A stretch of DNA of 64,000 nucleotides from CAWGQN01 sp963824885 (GTDB taxonomy: Bacteria > Actinomycetota > Actinomycetes > Actinomycetales > Microbacteriaceae). How positions within the stretch are numbered: position 1 is the stretch's first letter; every line of letters begins with the position of its first letter. Of this stretch, positions 1 through 7,583 are shown in pieces. Location of the stretch: contig CAWGQN010000008.1 in the NCBI GenBank assembly GCA_963824885.1, forward strand, positions 56,952 through 120,951, written 5' to 3'. The notes beneath the pieces are model-generated. The model saw only the letters and a program-made list of their open reading frames with translations, did not search any database and had not been told where the DNA came from. The position numbers and the translations under genes were made by a program.

Positions 1-402
1 CTGTCTCGCAGGGGTGTCGTTTCTGATCGGTTTGTGGGTGATCGAAAGCAACGCGCTCCCGTACTGATTGGTGTCGTCGCGTCGATTATCGTGGGGCTGG
101 TCGTCCTTGTCATTGTCGACGCGCCGCGCGCACTCGCGTTCACGACCCTCACTATCGCGGTGGGCCTCGTATTGGTGACAGCGGTGAATCTGGTGTGGAA
201 GCTCAGCATTCACGCGTCATTCGCGATGTTCTTTGCGGTTTTTCAAGTGATTTTGTGGGGATCGTGGGGGATTGTCGCGTTGGTCGTTCCCATTGGGGTT
301 GGCTGGTCGCGCGTGTACTTGCGCGCCCACACGGTTGCACAGGTTTTCGCGGGTTGTGCGGCCGGACTCGTTATTGGCGTGGTTTACTTGCTCCTCGAAT
401 AG
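1..402 (+). CDS. PAP2-family membrane phosphatase-like protein, C-terminal part
   Basis: The frame is open to the left edge of the window, so this is the 3' part of a longer gene. The visible part has about four hydrophobic membrane segments. A short polar segment carrying KLSIHAS and then SRVYLRAHTVAQVFAG match the spacing of the PAP2 phosphatase motifs: a Ser-x-His motif, then Ser-Arg-x5-His before an alcohol-rich helix. The family removes phosphate from lipid phosphates such as phosphatidic acid or undecaprenyl diphosphate at the membrane. The middle motif is less typical than in well-studied PAP2 enzymes (IHAS rather than SGHA), so the substrate is unknown and activity is not certain. A GTG at 34 is only an internal candidate start. 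Confidence 0.6.
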   Translation: MSRRGVVSDRFVGDRKQRAPVLIGVVASIIVGLVVLVIVDAPRALAFTTLTIAVGLVLVTAVNLVWKLSIHASFAMFFAVFQVILWGSWGIVALVVPIGVGWSRVYLRAHTVAQVFAGCAAGLVIGVVYLLLE

Positions 403-517
403 CGGTGACATTCGCGGTCGAGTATTCCGGGTAGGTTTGTGTGCCGCCTCGTCTATCCGACCTGAATTCACGTAGTCCGTGCTGAAATTCCGCTCGTTCC
501 CATTGGCCACGAAGTGC

Positions 518-2647
518 TTAGTGGTGGCGGCGGCGTTGTGTGCGGTGGGTGAGGAGGAGGAGTGAGCCGAGTGCGAGGGTTCCGGCGGCTCCGATGGTGA
601 TGGGGAGGAACCCGTTGTCTCCTGAGGTTGCGAGGATGGTCTTGACGGGGTTGGTTGTGCAGTCCTCGTTGTCTGGTTCGCATGTTGCCGGTGGTGTTTC
701 GCCCGGGTTGAGGAGGAAGTTGTCGAGGACGTTGTCGCCGCGTTGCCCGTCCGGTTTGACCGTGACTTTGAACGTCACGGTCACCATTTGATTGGCTGTC
801 AACGTGCCCACAATAGCGATCTCACCGTTTGACCCGTCGGTCACCGTGAGGGCGGGGTCCGACGCCACGGGAGGAGACGTGATTGTTGCGTCATCGAGGA
901 CCCTCGTGAGGTTATCGACACGGTCAACGGTTCCGCCGGTGCTTTGTCCGGTAAACGTCAACGTGTACGTGAGTTCTTGACCCGGAGCAACCTCCGTCGT
1001 CGACACCGGGTCAACACTCTTAAAGTCAGCCACGTTCAGAATGGGGATGTGCACCTGGCAGCCCGGGTTCGTCGAACCTGGAGGACAGTTAGTTCCGCCC
1101 GTGCACACGTTATCGAGCGCGTTGTCACCCAGCTGACCGGCAGGGTTGACCGTCACACTGTACGTAATCGTCACCGTCGCGCCGACGGCTAACGGGCCAG
1201 CCCACGACAGAGTCGGTGACGCAAACGTGGGTGCCGGACCGGCGGACGCCGCCGCATCATTATTGAACGCCGCATCATCAATCACACCGGTTAAATCGTC
1301 GGATACTGTCGCCGGGCTGCCCGCCGTGTAATCCGCTTGACCAGTATTCGTAACCGTGACCGTGTAGTGAACCGTGTCTCCCGGTTTCGCATCGACCACG
1401 TCGGCAACCTTGTTGACCGTATACGTTCGAGGCGTATTGGTGAAAACACAATCCACGTTCGCACCGTTCGCACCGGTCGGAGTGGGATACGCGAACGTCC
1501 CCGTGGGCCCGGTGCCGCTGGCCCCCGGAATCGGGACCGGAGTGCCGCTGCTCACATCGCTACACTGCCACGTCGTCACATAATTGTTCGGATCCGTTGT
1601 TCCTGACGGGGTTTGCGTGACCGTGTAACTCTGACCCGGCACCGTCAACACCGGACCCGCACGCTCTGGCTGCAACCCATTACCCGCACCGGCAGTCGTC
1701 GCAGTATTACCAAACGTGACACCTGAGCCGGTGATCGTCATTGTGAACTGGTCACCCGGCACAACACGACCATTGACCACCGTCTCCTGAGTCAACGTGC
1801 TCGGCGACGAACAACTCCCCAAATCGGCCAGTTGTGCTTCAGGAATAGTGAAGCTGCTCACGAGCGCACCACTACTCGGATTGATCTTAAAGATCGTGGT
1901 GGGGCCAGTCGAGGAGGGGGTACCGAGGATATACAGGAACCCATCAGAGGCAATAGCTGTACCCGGACTACTCGTCCCCGGTGGAAGGACGGCGAGTGTT
2001 GTCAACGGGATAGTCGCACTACCAGCGGTCGTCGGCACGGGACCATTCGCCCGGAAGAGGTGATCGCCCAACGTGAGATACAGGGTTCCTGCCGCATCGA
2101 AAACGAAATCGCCATTCACACCCACACCGAAGCCATCGGGCGCGATTTCTCCAACCTTGCCGATATATGTGTTTGTTGTCGTGTCGAAGGCATAGACCGT
2201 TGCGTTGAAGAAGTCATCGGAAAAATAATAGAACCCGTTTAACGGGTTCACCGCACCGCGGATGATGTTTGTTGGTATCGCAAGATTGATGGGCGCCGAA
2301 ATTGCCGTGACAGTCCCGGTCGCCACATTGTGAACAATTACCTCTTGGGTAGGGAACCGGTAGCTATACGTGAAAAGACCACTAGCGGAAATACCCAGGG
2401 CATTATTTCCGATTGGCCCACCAGCGATTGGCACTGGCGTAGAAATATTAGTGATCGTATTGACGGATGTCAACGTTCCTGTACCAGGAGGTCCTACGTT
2501 ACCCAAGGCATAGAAGGTACTCACACAACTCAACGGCGGCGCCGCTTGTGCCGCCGCACTATGCACACTCAACGGTGCAAGAAACCCGAGCACCAAAGCC
2601 ACAAGTGACAAACTCGCGCGCACAAACGTGAAATTTTTAACAGACAA
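518..2647 (-). CDS. Large surface protein with DUF11/DUF7927-type repeats and a sortase-like tail
   Basis: A 709-residue exported protein. It begins with a TTG codon preceded by a G-rich Shine-Dalgarno-like stretch, followed by a signal peptide ending near AAAQA (about residue 35). Residues about 40-285 resemble a beta-propeller region (DUF6923-like). Residues about 290-410 resemble a prealbumin-like adhesin domain. Two DUF11/DUF7927-type beta-sandwich repeats follow (about 412-540 and 545-660), each ending in a Gly-Asp-Asn-x-Leu-Asp-Asn motif. The C-terminus has LATSG, a hydrophobic helix and an Arg/His-rich tail. This is the layout of a wall-sorting signal, and the motif resembles the LAxTG form used by class E sortases, with Ser at the usual Thr position. 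Probable role: wall-anchored adhesin or stalk; ligand unknown. No sortase gene lies in the window. Confidence 0.75.
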   Translation of the reverse strand: MSVKNFTFVRASLSLVALVLGFLAPLSVHSAAAQAAPPLSCVSTFYALGNVGPPGTGTLTSVNTITNISTPVPIAGGPIGNNALGISASGLFTYSYRFPTQEVIVHNVATGTVTAISAPINLAIPTNIIRGAVNPLNGFYYFSDDFFNATVYAFDTTTNTYIGKVGEIAPDGFGVGVNGDFVFDAAGTLYLTLGDHLFRANGPVPTTAGSATIPLTTLAVLPPGTSSPGTAIASDGFLYILGTPSSTGPTTIFKINPSSGALVSSFTIPEAQLADLGSCSSPSTLTQETVVNGRVVPGDQFTMTITGSGVTFGNTATTAGAGNGLQPERAGPVLTVPGQSYTVTQTPSGTTDPNNYVTTWQCSDVSSGTPVPIPGASGTGPTGTFAYPTPTGANGANVDCVFTNTPRTYTVNKVADVVDAKPGDTVHYTVTVTNTGQADYTAGSPATVSDDLTGVIDDAAFNNDAAASAGPAPTFASPTLSWAGPLAVGATVTITYSVTVNPAGQLGDNALDNVCTGGTNCPPGSTNPGCQVHIPILNVADFKSVDPVSTTEVAPGQELTYTLTFTGQSTGGTVDRVDNLTRVLDDATITSPPVASDPALTVTDGSNGEIAIVGTLTANQMVTVTFKVTVKPDGQRGDNVLDNFLLNPGETPPATCEPDNEDCTTNPVKTILATSGDNGFLPITIGAAGTLALGSLLLLTHRTQRRRHH

Positions 2648-2875
2648 CGTGTCCCCCCAAATGATTTCACCGACCCCTTTGGGCCAATGAAGCAGTTACC
2701 CGATTGCACAGTACCAGACCGACCCAACCACCGACAGTATTCACCTTGGGCGTTTTGGCCGACCGTCTAGGGGCCTCGCAAAAAATGCCCTCGGGTTCGT
2801 CATTCGAGACGGTGTCCGCCGCACCGGGCTGTGCCAATTCTATGGTGAGACGCGCTGTTGGATTGCGGTTGCGCG

Positions 2876-3757
2876 CTATTCGGGCATTCCGTACGCATCG
2901 TCGGCGGTGCGTACCGCGAGTCCGTCGGCAACAAGTCCCGCGAGGGCGCGTTCGAGCTGCGGCGCGTCGGCCCACACGTGATCGAGGTGATCGCGACTCA
3001 CGTGAGCGTGCGACGTGCGCAGTTGCGCGAGGAGGAGTCCACGCACGTGCCGGTCCGAGCCCTCATACTTCTTTTGACGCGGGCGGCGGGGACTCACGTG
3101 CTCCGGGTAACCGGCCTCGCGCCACACGCACAAGCGTCGGATGGGGCACGAATCACAGCGCGGTTTTTTAGCGACGCAGACGATTGCGCCGAGTTCCATC
3201 ATTCCCGCATTGAAATCGACCGACGAGGGCGGGTCGTCGGGGAGAAGGCGGTTCATTGCCGCGAGGTCGGCCTTTGTTCGGGGCGATGCGGGTTCGGCGC
3301 AGCCGTTGATCGCGCGAGCAATAACGCGCCGCACATTCGTGTCGACCACGGGATGCCGTTGACCGTGCGCAAACGCCGCGACGGCGCGCGCCGTGTAGTC
3401 TCCTATACCGGGCATTGCGAGGAGGTCTTCGACGCGATCGGGCACTCGTCCCGCGTGCTCGCTCGCGATTGTCGTCGCGCACGCGTGAAGAGCGAGTGCC
3501 CGGCGCGGGTATCCGAGCGACTGCCACGCGCGAATTGCTTCGCCACGCGACGCGGCGGCGAGAGCCGCGGGAGTCGGCCACAACGAAAGCCACTCGTCAA
3601 GCCGCGGGATGACGCGAGCCACGGGTGTCTGTTGGAGCATGAATTCGCTCACGAGAACTCCCCACGCGCCAAAACCGTCGCGGCGCCACGGGAGGTCGCG
3701 TCTATTGTCTCGAAACCACTCGATTACGGTAGGCGACAACGACGATAGCTGTGGCAC
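2876..3757 (-). CDS. mutY: A/G-specific adenine glycosylase MutY
   Basis: Base-excision repair enzyme that removes adenine mispaired with 8-oxoguanine or guanine. The protein shows the HhH-GPD fold: catalytic Glu in SEFMLQQTPV, the hairpin LLAMPGIGDYTARAV, and the catalytic Asp in VVDTNVRRV. A 4Fe-4S cluster site, Cys-x6-Cys-x2-Cys-x5-Cys, lies in CVAKKPRCDSCPIRRLC. At 293 residues it lacks the C-terminal NUDIX-like 8-oxoG recognition domain of longer MutY proteins, which seems usual in this group of actinobacteria. I chose the GTG at 3757 because the longer open frame would run back across the truB start and the extra residues do not look protein-like. It is divergent from truB with under 100 bp between them. 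Confidence 0.9.
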   Translation of the reverse strand: MPQLSSLSPTVIEWFRDNRRDLPWRRDGFGAWGVLVSEFMLQQTPVARVIPRLDEWLSLWPTPAALAAASRGEAIRAWQSLGYPRRALALHACATTIASEHAGRVPDRVEDLLAMPGIGDYTARAVAAFAHGQRHPVVDTNVRRVIARAINGCAEPASPRTKADLAAMNRLLPDDPPSSVDFNAGMMELGAIVCVAKKPRCDSCPIRRLCVWREAGYPEHVSPRRPRQKKYEGSDRHVRGLLLAQLRTSHAHVSRDHLDHVWADAPQLERALAGLVADGLAVRTADDAYGMPE

Positions 3758-3850
3758 GCCACGAGTGTAACCATCGATCGCGTCGTCGCGCTCACACCCT
3801 CGCCTGTTAACGTGTCTCGAGTGGCCCAAATTCCATCGCACGGTGTCTCG

Positions 3851-4801
3851 ATGAGCGGGCTTCTTCTCATCGACAAGAACCCGGGTCTCACGAGTCACGA
3901 CGTGGTTGCGCGAGCTCGGCGAATTCTCGCAACGCGCAAAGTGGGACACGCGGGCACGCTCGATCCGTTGGCAACGGGCTTGCTGATCCTCGGGATCGGG
4001 AGCTCGACGCGACTGTTGACGTACCTCGTCGGATTAGACAAGGCGTATGACGCGACCATTCGGCTCGGCTACGCGACAACGACAGACGATTCGCACGGGC
4101 GAGTGACAACGACCGCGACTCGCAGCGCGATCACCGCCATGACGCCCGAGCGCATTGCGGCGGGCGTCGCCGACCTCACGGGGCACATTCGGCAAGTGCC
4201 GAGCACGGTGAGCGCGATCAAAGTCGACGGAACACGCGCTTACGCTCGCGCGCGGGCGGGCGAAGACATTGTGCTCCCAGCGCGGCCCGTTACGATCAGG
4301 GCATTCGAGATTCGTGACGTGCGGCGATTGACCGCGGAAATGGCCAACCCCGTGATTGATGTTGACGCGCACGTCGAGTGTTCGTCGGGCACGTACGTGC
4401 GGGCCCTCGCGCGAGACCTCGGAACCTCTCTTGGAATTGGTGGCCACGTAACCGCTTTGCGTCGCACACGGATTGGCCCATTTCGTGTCGGCACTGCTCG
4501 CGATATTGATCACGGCGACCTTGCGTCCGCACTCGTGAGTCCCGCTCACGCGGCGAGCCACGTGTTTCGACAACTCACCCTCACAGATCGGCAAGCGGAC
4601 GATCTCGGCCACGGCAAGCGCGTTCGCCTCGGCGACAATTTCGCCCCCGTCGACCTCACGCCCGGCTCGCGCGCGACACAATCGGTATCGAACGATGCAT
4701 CGGGCGAACGTCTTGCGGCGCTCGCTCCCGATGGGCGGCTGATTGGCCTTGTCACCGTGCACGGAAACGACGCGGTCGTCGACGTGAATTTTCCGCAATG
4801 A
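3851..4801 (+). CDS. truB: tRNA pseudouridine(55) synthase TruB
   Basis: Converts U55 in the T-loop of tRNA to pseudouridine. The N-terminus GLLLIDKNPGLTSHDVV, the motif KVGHAGTLDPLATGLL holding the catalytic Asp, and the downstream SGTYVRALARDLG block are diagnostic. The ATG at 3851 fits the family N-terminus; a GTG at 3812 is possible but adds 13 untypical residues. The stop overlaps the next gene by four bases (ATGA), so the small membrane protein downstream is probably translationally coupled. The order truB, two small membrane proteins, ribF is a common actinobacterial arrangement. Confidence 0.93.
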   Translation: MSGLLLIDKNPGLTSHDVVARARRILATRKVGHAGTLDPLATGLLILGIGSSTRLLTYLVGLDKAYDATIRLGYATTTDDSHGRVTTTATRSAITAMTPERIAAGVADLTGHIRQVPSTVSAIKVDGTRAYARARAGEDIVLPARPVTIRAFEIRDVRRLTAEMANPVIDVDAHVECSSGTYVRALARDLGTSLGIGGHVTALRRTRIGPFRVGTARDIDHGDLASALVSPAHAASHVFRQLTLTDRQADDLGHGKRVRLGDNFAPVDLTPGSRATQSVSNDASGERLAALAPDGRLIGLVTVHGNDAVVDVNFPQ

Positions 4802-5166
4802 TCGAGTGGTTGACGAACGCTCAGTTGCTCGTGGCGGTCGGGGCGGGGGTGCTCGCTTGTATTCTCAGTCTCGTCGGCAGGATTCCGTCGGATCTGACGG
4901 TCGGCGCGACCGCTCTCGTCGAACTCTTGCTTCTCGGGCAGCTTGTTGTCGCGTTGGCATCTCCCGCGATTGGAAACGAGCCAACGGGAAACCTCGCCGA
5001 ATTTTTTGTCTACTTGATTTCGGCGATCATTGTGCCGCCGGCGGCGGTCTTTTGGGCTCTCATCGAACGCACGCGCTGGAGTACGGCGATTCTCGGCGCT
5101 TCGTGTTTGGTTGTCGCGATCATGGTCTATCGTATGAGCCAGATTTGGTTCGTTCAGGCGGCGTAG
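4798..5166 (+). CDS. Small integral membrane protein between truB and ribF
   Basis: A 122-residue protein with about four hydrophobic membrane segments and few charged residues. Its start ATG overlaps the truB stop by four bases, which implies coupled translation. I recognise no catalytic motif. Proteins of this size and hydropathy often sit between truB and ribF in related actinobacteria, so it is probably a conserved family member, but its function is unknown. Confidence 0.75.
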   Translation: MIEWLTNAQLLVAVGAGVLACILSLVGRIPSDLTVGATALVELLLLGQLVVALASPAIGNEPTGNLAEFFVYLISAIIVPPAAVFWALIERTRWSTAILGASCLVVAIMVYRMSQIWFVQAA

Positions 5167-5208
5167 CGCGCGTTCGGATACGATTGTCGAGCGATGCGAC
5201 CCCACTCG

Positions 5209-5257
5209 GTACAACCCCTTGTACAACCGCGTGTGCGGCGGGGGGCGCAGCCCCCCG
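5209..5257. repeat. Two hairpins in the spacer before the second membrane protein
   Basis: The first hairpin pairs 5209-5214 with 5219-5224 (6 bp, loop CCCC). The second pairs 5239-5246 with 5250-5257 (8 bp, loop GCA), giving a run of six G then six C. They lie between two cotranscribed genes and upstream of the likely GTG start at 5275. There is no T run, so they may slow or stabilise the transcript rather than terminate it. G-rich and C-rich elements of this form also occur as dispersed intergenic repeats in actinobacteria. Confidence 0.5.
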
Positions 5258-5274
5258 GTGCCCGGGCGTCCCGC

Positions 5275-5703
5275 GTGACCGGCGCGGGACGGCTCCTCAT
5301 CGTCACGTACGCGACTCTTTCGCTCGCGGCGAGCGGGCGAAGCGCTTTTCAAATTGCCGTCCGGTTTGATGAGGCGCCGATCGCGTTCACCCTGTCGGCG
5401 CTCTCCGCGGTCATTTATGTTGTTGCCACTGTTGCTTTGGTTGTGCGTGGGTGGCGCTCGTATTGCGTTGCGTGGGGTGCTGTTGCGATTGAATTCGTCG
5501 GCGTCGTGGTCGTCGGCACGGTGAGCGTCGTCGCGCCCGCCTGGTTAGGTGTTGAACGCCTTGACCCCTTGGGGCGGAACGCGACCGTGTGGTCGGCATA
5601 CGGACTCGGCTATTTTCTCGTTCCGCTCGTGCTGCCCGTATTGGGTATGGTGTGGCTCGTCGGGCACTCACCCGGACGTCCCACGAGGGAGTCCTCGCCG
5701 TGA
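5275..5703 (+). CDS. Small integral membrane protein upstream of ribF
   Basis: About 142 residues with four hydrophobic segments. The first lies near the N-terminus (LLIVTYATLSLAA) and the last near the C-terminus (LVPLVLPVLGMVWLVG). An ATG at 5194 would add 27 Pro/Arg-rich residues encoded across two DNA hairpins, so I prefer the GTG at 5275. The gene ends in GTGA, and the GTG is the start of ribF. It resembles, from memory, a conserved hypothetical protein found at this place in Microbacteriaceae. No enzymatic motif is visible and the function is unknown. Confidence 0.7.
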   Translation: MTGAGRLLIVTYATLSLAASGRSAFQIAVRFDEAPIAFTLSALSAVIYVVATVALVVRGWRSYCVAWGAVAIEFVGVVVVGTVSVVAPAWLGVERLDPLGRNATVWSAYGLGYFLVPLVLPVLGMVWLVGHSPGRPTRESSP

Positions 5704-6638
5704 TTGTCTATCGGAATACCGCCGAAGTGCCGGCCGGATTTGGGCCGTCGGCAATTACAATTGGCAAGTTCGACGGCGTGCACACCGGACACCGCACGGT
5801 GCTGAGCGAATTACTGAGCGTCGCACACGGCAACTCGCTCACGGCGGTGGTTGTGACGTTTGATCGTCATCCGCTTCACGTGATAGTGCCCGCGGAGTGT
5901 CCGGTCGCCCTCGCTAGTTCGTCGCACAAACTCGATCTTCTCGAAGACACTGGCATTCACGCGGTTCTTGAGCTGACGTTTGATGAAGCGTTCGCAAACA
6001 TCTCGCCGCGGGACTTTGTTCACAATGTCCTGGTGACCACACTTCGCGCGAAAGAAGTACTCGTGGGAGCCGATTTTCGTTTTGGCGTTCGAGCGACCGG
6101 CACGGTGGAAACGCTCGACGAGTGCGGGCGCGCGGACGGATTCAACGTCCGCGTTGTTGACGACACGCGGGCAGACGAGGGGCGTCGGGTTTCGTCGACG
6201 TGGATACGCGAGTTGCTCGGCGCGGGAGACGTCTCTCACGCGGCTCGGTTACTCGGATACCAACCCACCGTTCGGGGCATTGTGGGTGTCGGAGCTAGGC
6301 GGGGTCGCGAACTCGGTTTTCCTACCGCCAACGTGTCGCCCGATTCTGAAGGACTCGTTCCCGCCGACGGGGTATATGCGGGGACGCTCGTGCTTGGCGG
6401 ACAATCCTACCCGGCGGCGATCTCGGTGGGAACCAACCCGACCTTCGGACTCGGCGAGCCGAGAACGGTCGAGGCGCACGTCTTGGATCGTGACATCGAT
6501 CTCTATGGCAAGACCGTCGAAGTCACGTTTGTCGAACGCATTCGCGACATGTACGCGTTTGAAAGCGTCCCGCTCCTCGTCGAGACAATGCACGACGATG
6601 TTCGCCGCGCTCGCTCGATTCTCGCGGCGCAATCGTGA
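5700..6638 (+). CDS. ribF: Bifunctional riboflavin kinase / FAD synthetase RibF
   Basis: Makes FMN and then FAD from riboflavin. The N-terminal nucleotidyltransferase domain has ITIGKFDGVHTGHRTVL (HxGH-type ATP site) and RRVSSTWIRELL near residue 160. The C-terminal kinase domain has RGRELGFPTANV and the conserved Gly-Thr-Asn-Pro-Thr-Phe stretch followed by Glu-Ala-His. The length of about 312 residues is normal. The GTG at 5700 overlaps the preceding stop (GTGA) and has AGGGAG at a good distance, so it is preferred over a longer frame starting inside the upstream gene. Confidence 0.92.
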   Translation: MIVYRNTAEVPAGFGPSAITIGKFDGVHTGHRTVLSELLSVAHGNSLTAVVVTFDRHPLHVIVPAECPVALASSSHKLDLLEDTGIHAVLELTFDEAFANISPRDFVHNVLVTTLRAKEVLVGADFRFGVRATGTVETLDECGRADGFNVRVVDDTRADEGRRVSSTWIRELLGAGDVSHAARLLGYQPTVRGIVGVGARRGRELGFPTANVSPDSEGLVPADGVYAGTLVLGGQSYPAAISVGTNPTFGLGEPRTVEAHVLDRDIDLYGKTVEVTFVERIRDMYAFESVPLLVETMHDDVRRARSILAAQS

Positions 6639-6746
6639 TTGTTGTGACGAATGAGCCGCGAGCACGTCACTACCCCTAGGGTGAGCACCGTAAAGTAGAT
6701 CTCGGGGGTCCCGAGGCTGCTCGCGCGGGGAGAAAGAGAGGTCGAA

Positions 6747-7346
6747 TTGTCAGACAACGGCACGACGGCGTTCGTCGGCGACAGCTTGACCGAGGGCGGT
6801 CACTGGCAAGAATGGTTCCCCGAACTCTCCGTGATGAATTTTGGGGTGAGCGGCGACACAACCGACGATCTACTCGAGCGCATCGCGACAATCACCGAGG
6901 CACACCCCGTGACAATCGCCCTCATGGTGGGAACAAACGATCTTGCGTGGCGCCGCTCAGTCGAGCACGTCGTGCGCAACATCGAAACGATGCTTTTTCA
7001 ATTTCGCCGCACACTCCCGAGCGTTCGAATTCTCGCGCAGTCAATTTTGCCGCGCGGAATAGAATTTGCCGACCAAATTCAAGACATCAACCGGCACGTG
7101 CGACAGTTTGCACCGAGCGTGCACGCGCACTACGTCGACCTGTGGCCCGCGTTAGCTCGTGACGACGGTGAAATTGACTCACGCCACAGTGACGACCGGC
7201 TTCACCTCAATGACAGCGGCTACGAGGCGTGGAGAGCCGAACTCTCACGCGCGTTTGAGATTCTCTCTCGCTTGCCGTCGGGCACCAATCCGGTTCCAAT
7301 TGCCTTTGACGAATATGCTCGACCAACTCACGATCCTCGCGCATGA
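6747..7346 (+). CDS. SGNH/GDSL-type hydrolase
   Basis: A 199-residue esterase or lipase-like enzyme. The four SGNH blocks are present: GDSLTEGG (nucleophile Ser), NFGVSGDT (Gly), GTNDL (Asn) and SDDRLHLND (Asp and His of the triad). No signal peptide is visible, so it probably acts in the cytoplasm. The natural substrate cannot be read from the sequence. The TTG at 6747 follows an AGAGAGG purine stretch. A long perfect hairpin lies just after the gene and probably ends its transcript. Confidence 0.82.
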   Translation: MSDNGTTAFVGDSLTEGGHWQEWFPELSVMNFGVSGDTTDDLLERIATITEAHPVTIALMVGTNDLAWRRSVEHVVRNIETMLFQFRRTLPSVRILAQSILPRGIEFADQIQDINRHVRQFAPSVHAHYVDLWPALARDDGEIDSRHSDDRLHLNDSGYEAWRAELSRAFEILSRLPSGTNPVPIAFDEYARPTHDPRA

Positions 7347-7363
7347 CGGTACGCGCATTGTCT

Positions 7364-7402
7364 CCGCTCTCGGCGGCGTCGGGGGGACGCCGCCGAGAGC
7401 GG
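7364..7402 (+). terminator. 17-bp perfect hairpin after the GDSL gene
   Basis: Positions 7364-7380 pair perfectly with 7386-7402 around a five-G loop, giving a very GC-rich 17-bp stem. No T run follows, as is common for actinobacterial terminators. It lies 18 bases after the GDSL stop and before the Stealth gene, which suits a terminator separating two transcripts. Confidence 0.7.
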
Positions 7403-7583
7403 CCTCAACGGCAGGTTTCAAATACTCCGCTCGATCGTGATCGCCCGGGTAGAGTGATGGCCTACGCGGTCCTTGACCGCGCCGCATTCCTGCGCTCGTC
7501 GCGCGAACCAAACGAAGGGTTAAGTCATCTCCGTTCCGCTCACTGAGAGTCCGGTCCTTTCGGGACCCGGCGAATTAAACGAC

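Noticed and set aside
2858..3748. Long + strand frame opposite mutY
   Set aside because: It is antisense to a clear MutY with all catalytic motifs, and its product is Arg/His-rich shadow sequence.
5194..5274. ATG 5194 as start of the second membrane protein
   Set aside because: It would translate two DNA hairpins into Pro/Arg-rich residues before the first membrane helix; GTG 5275 is cleaner.
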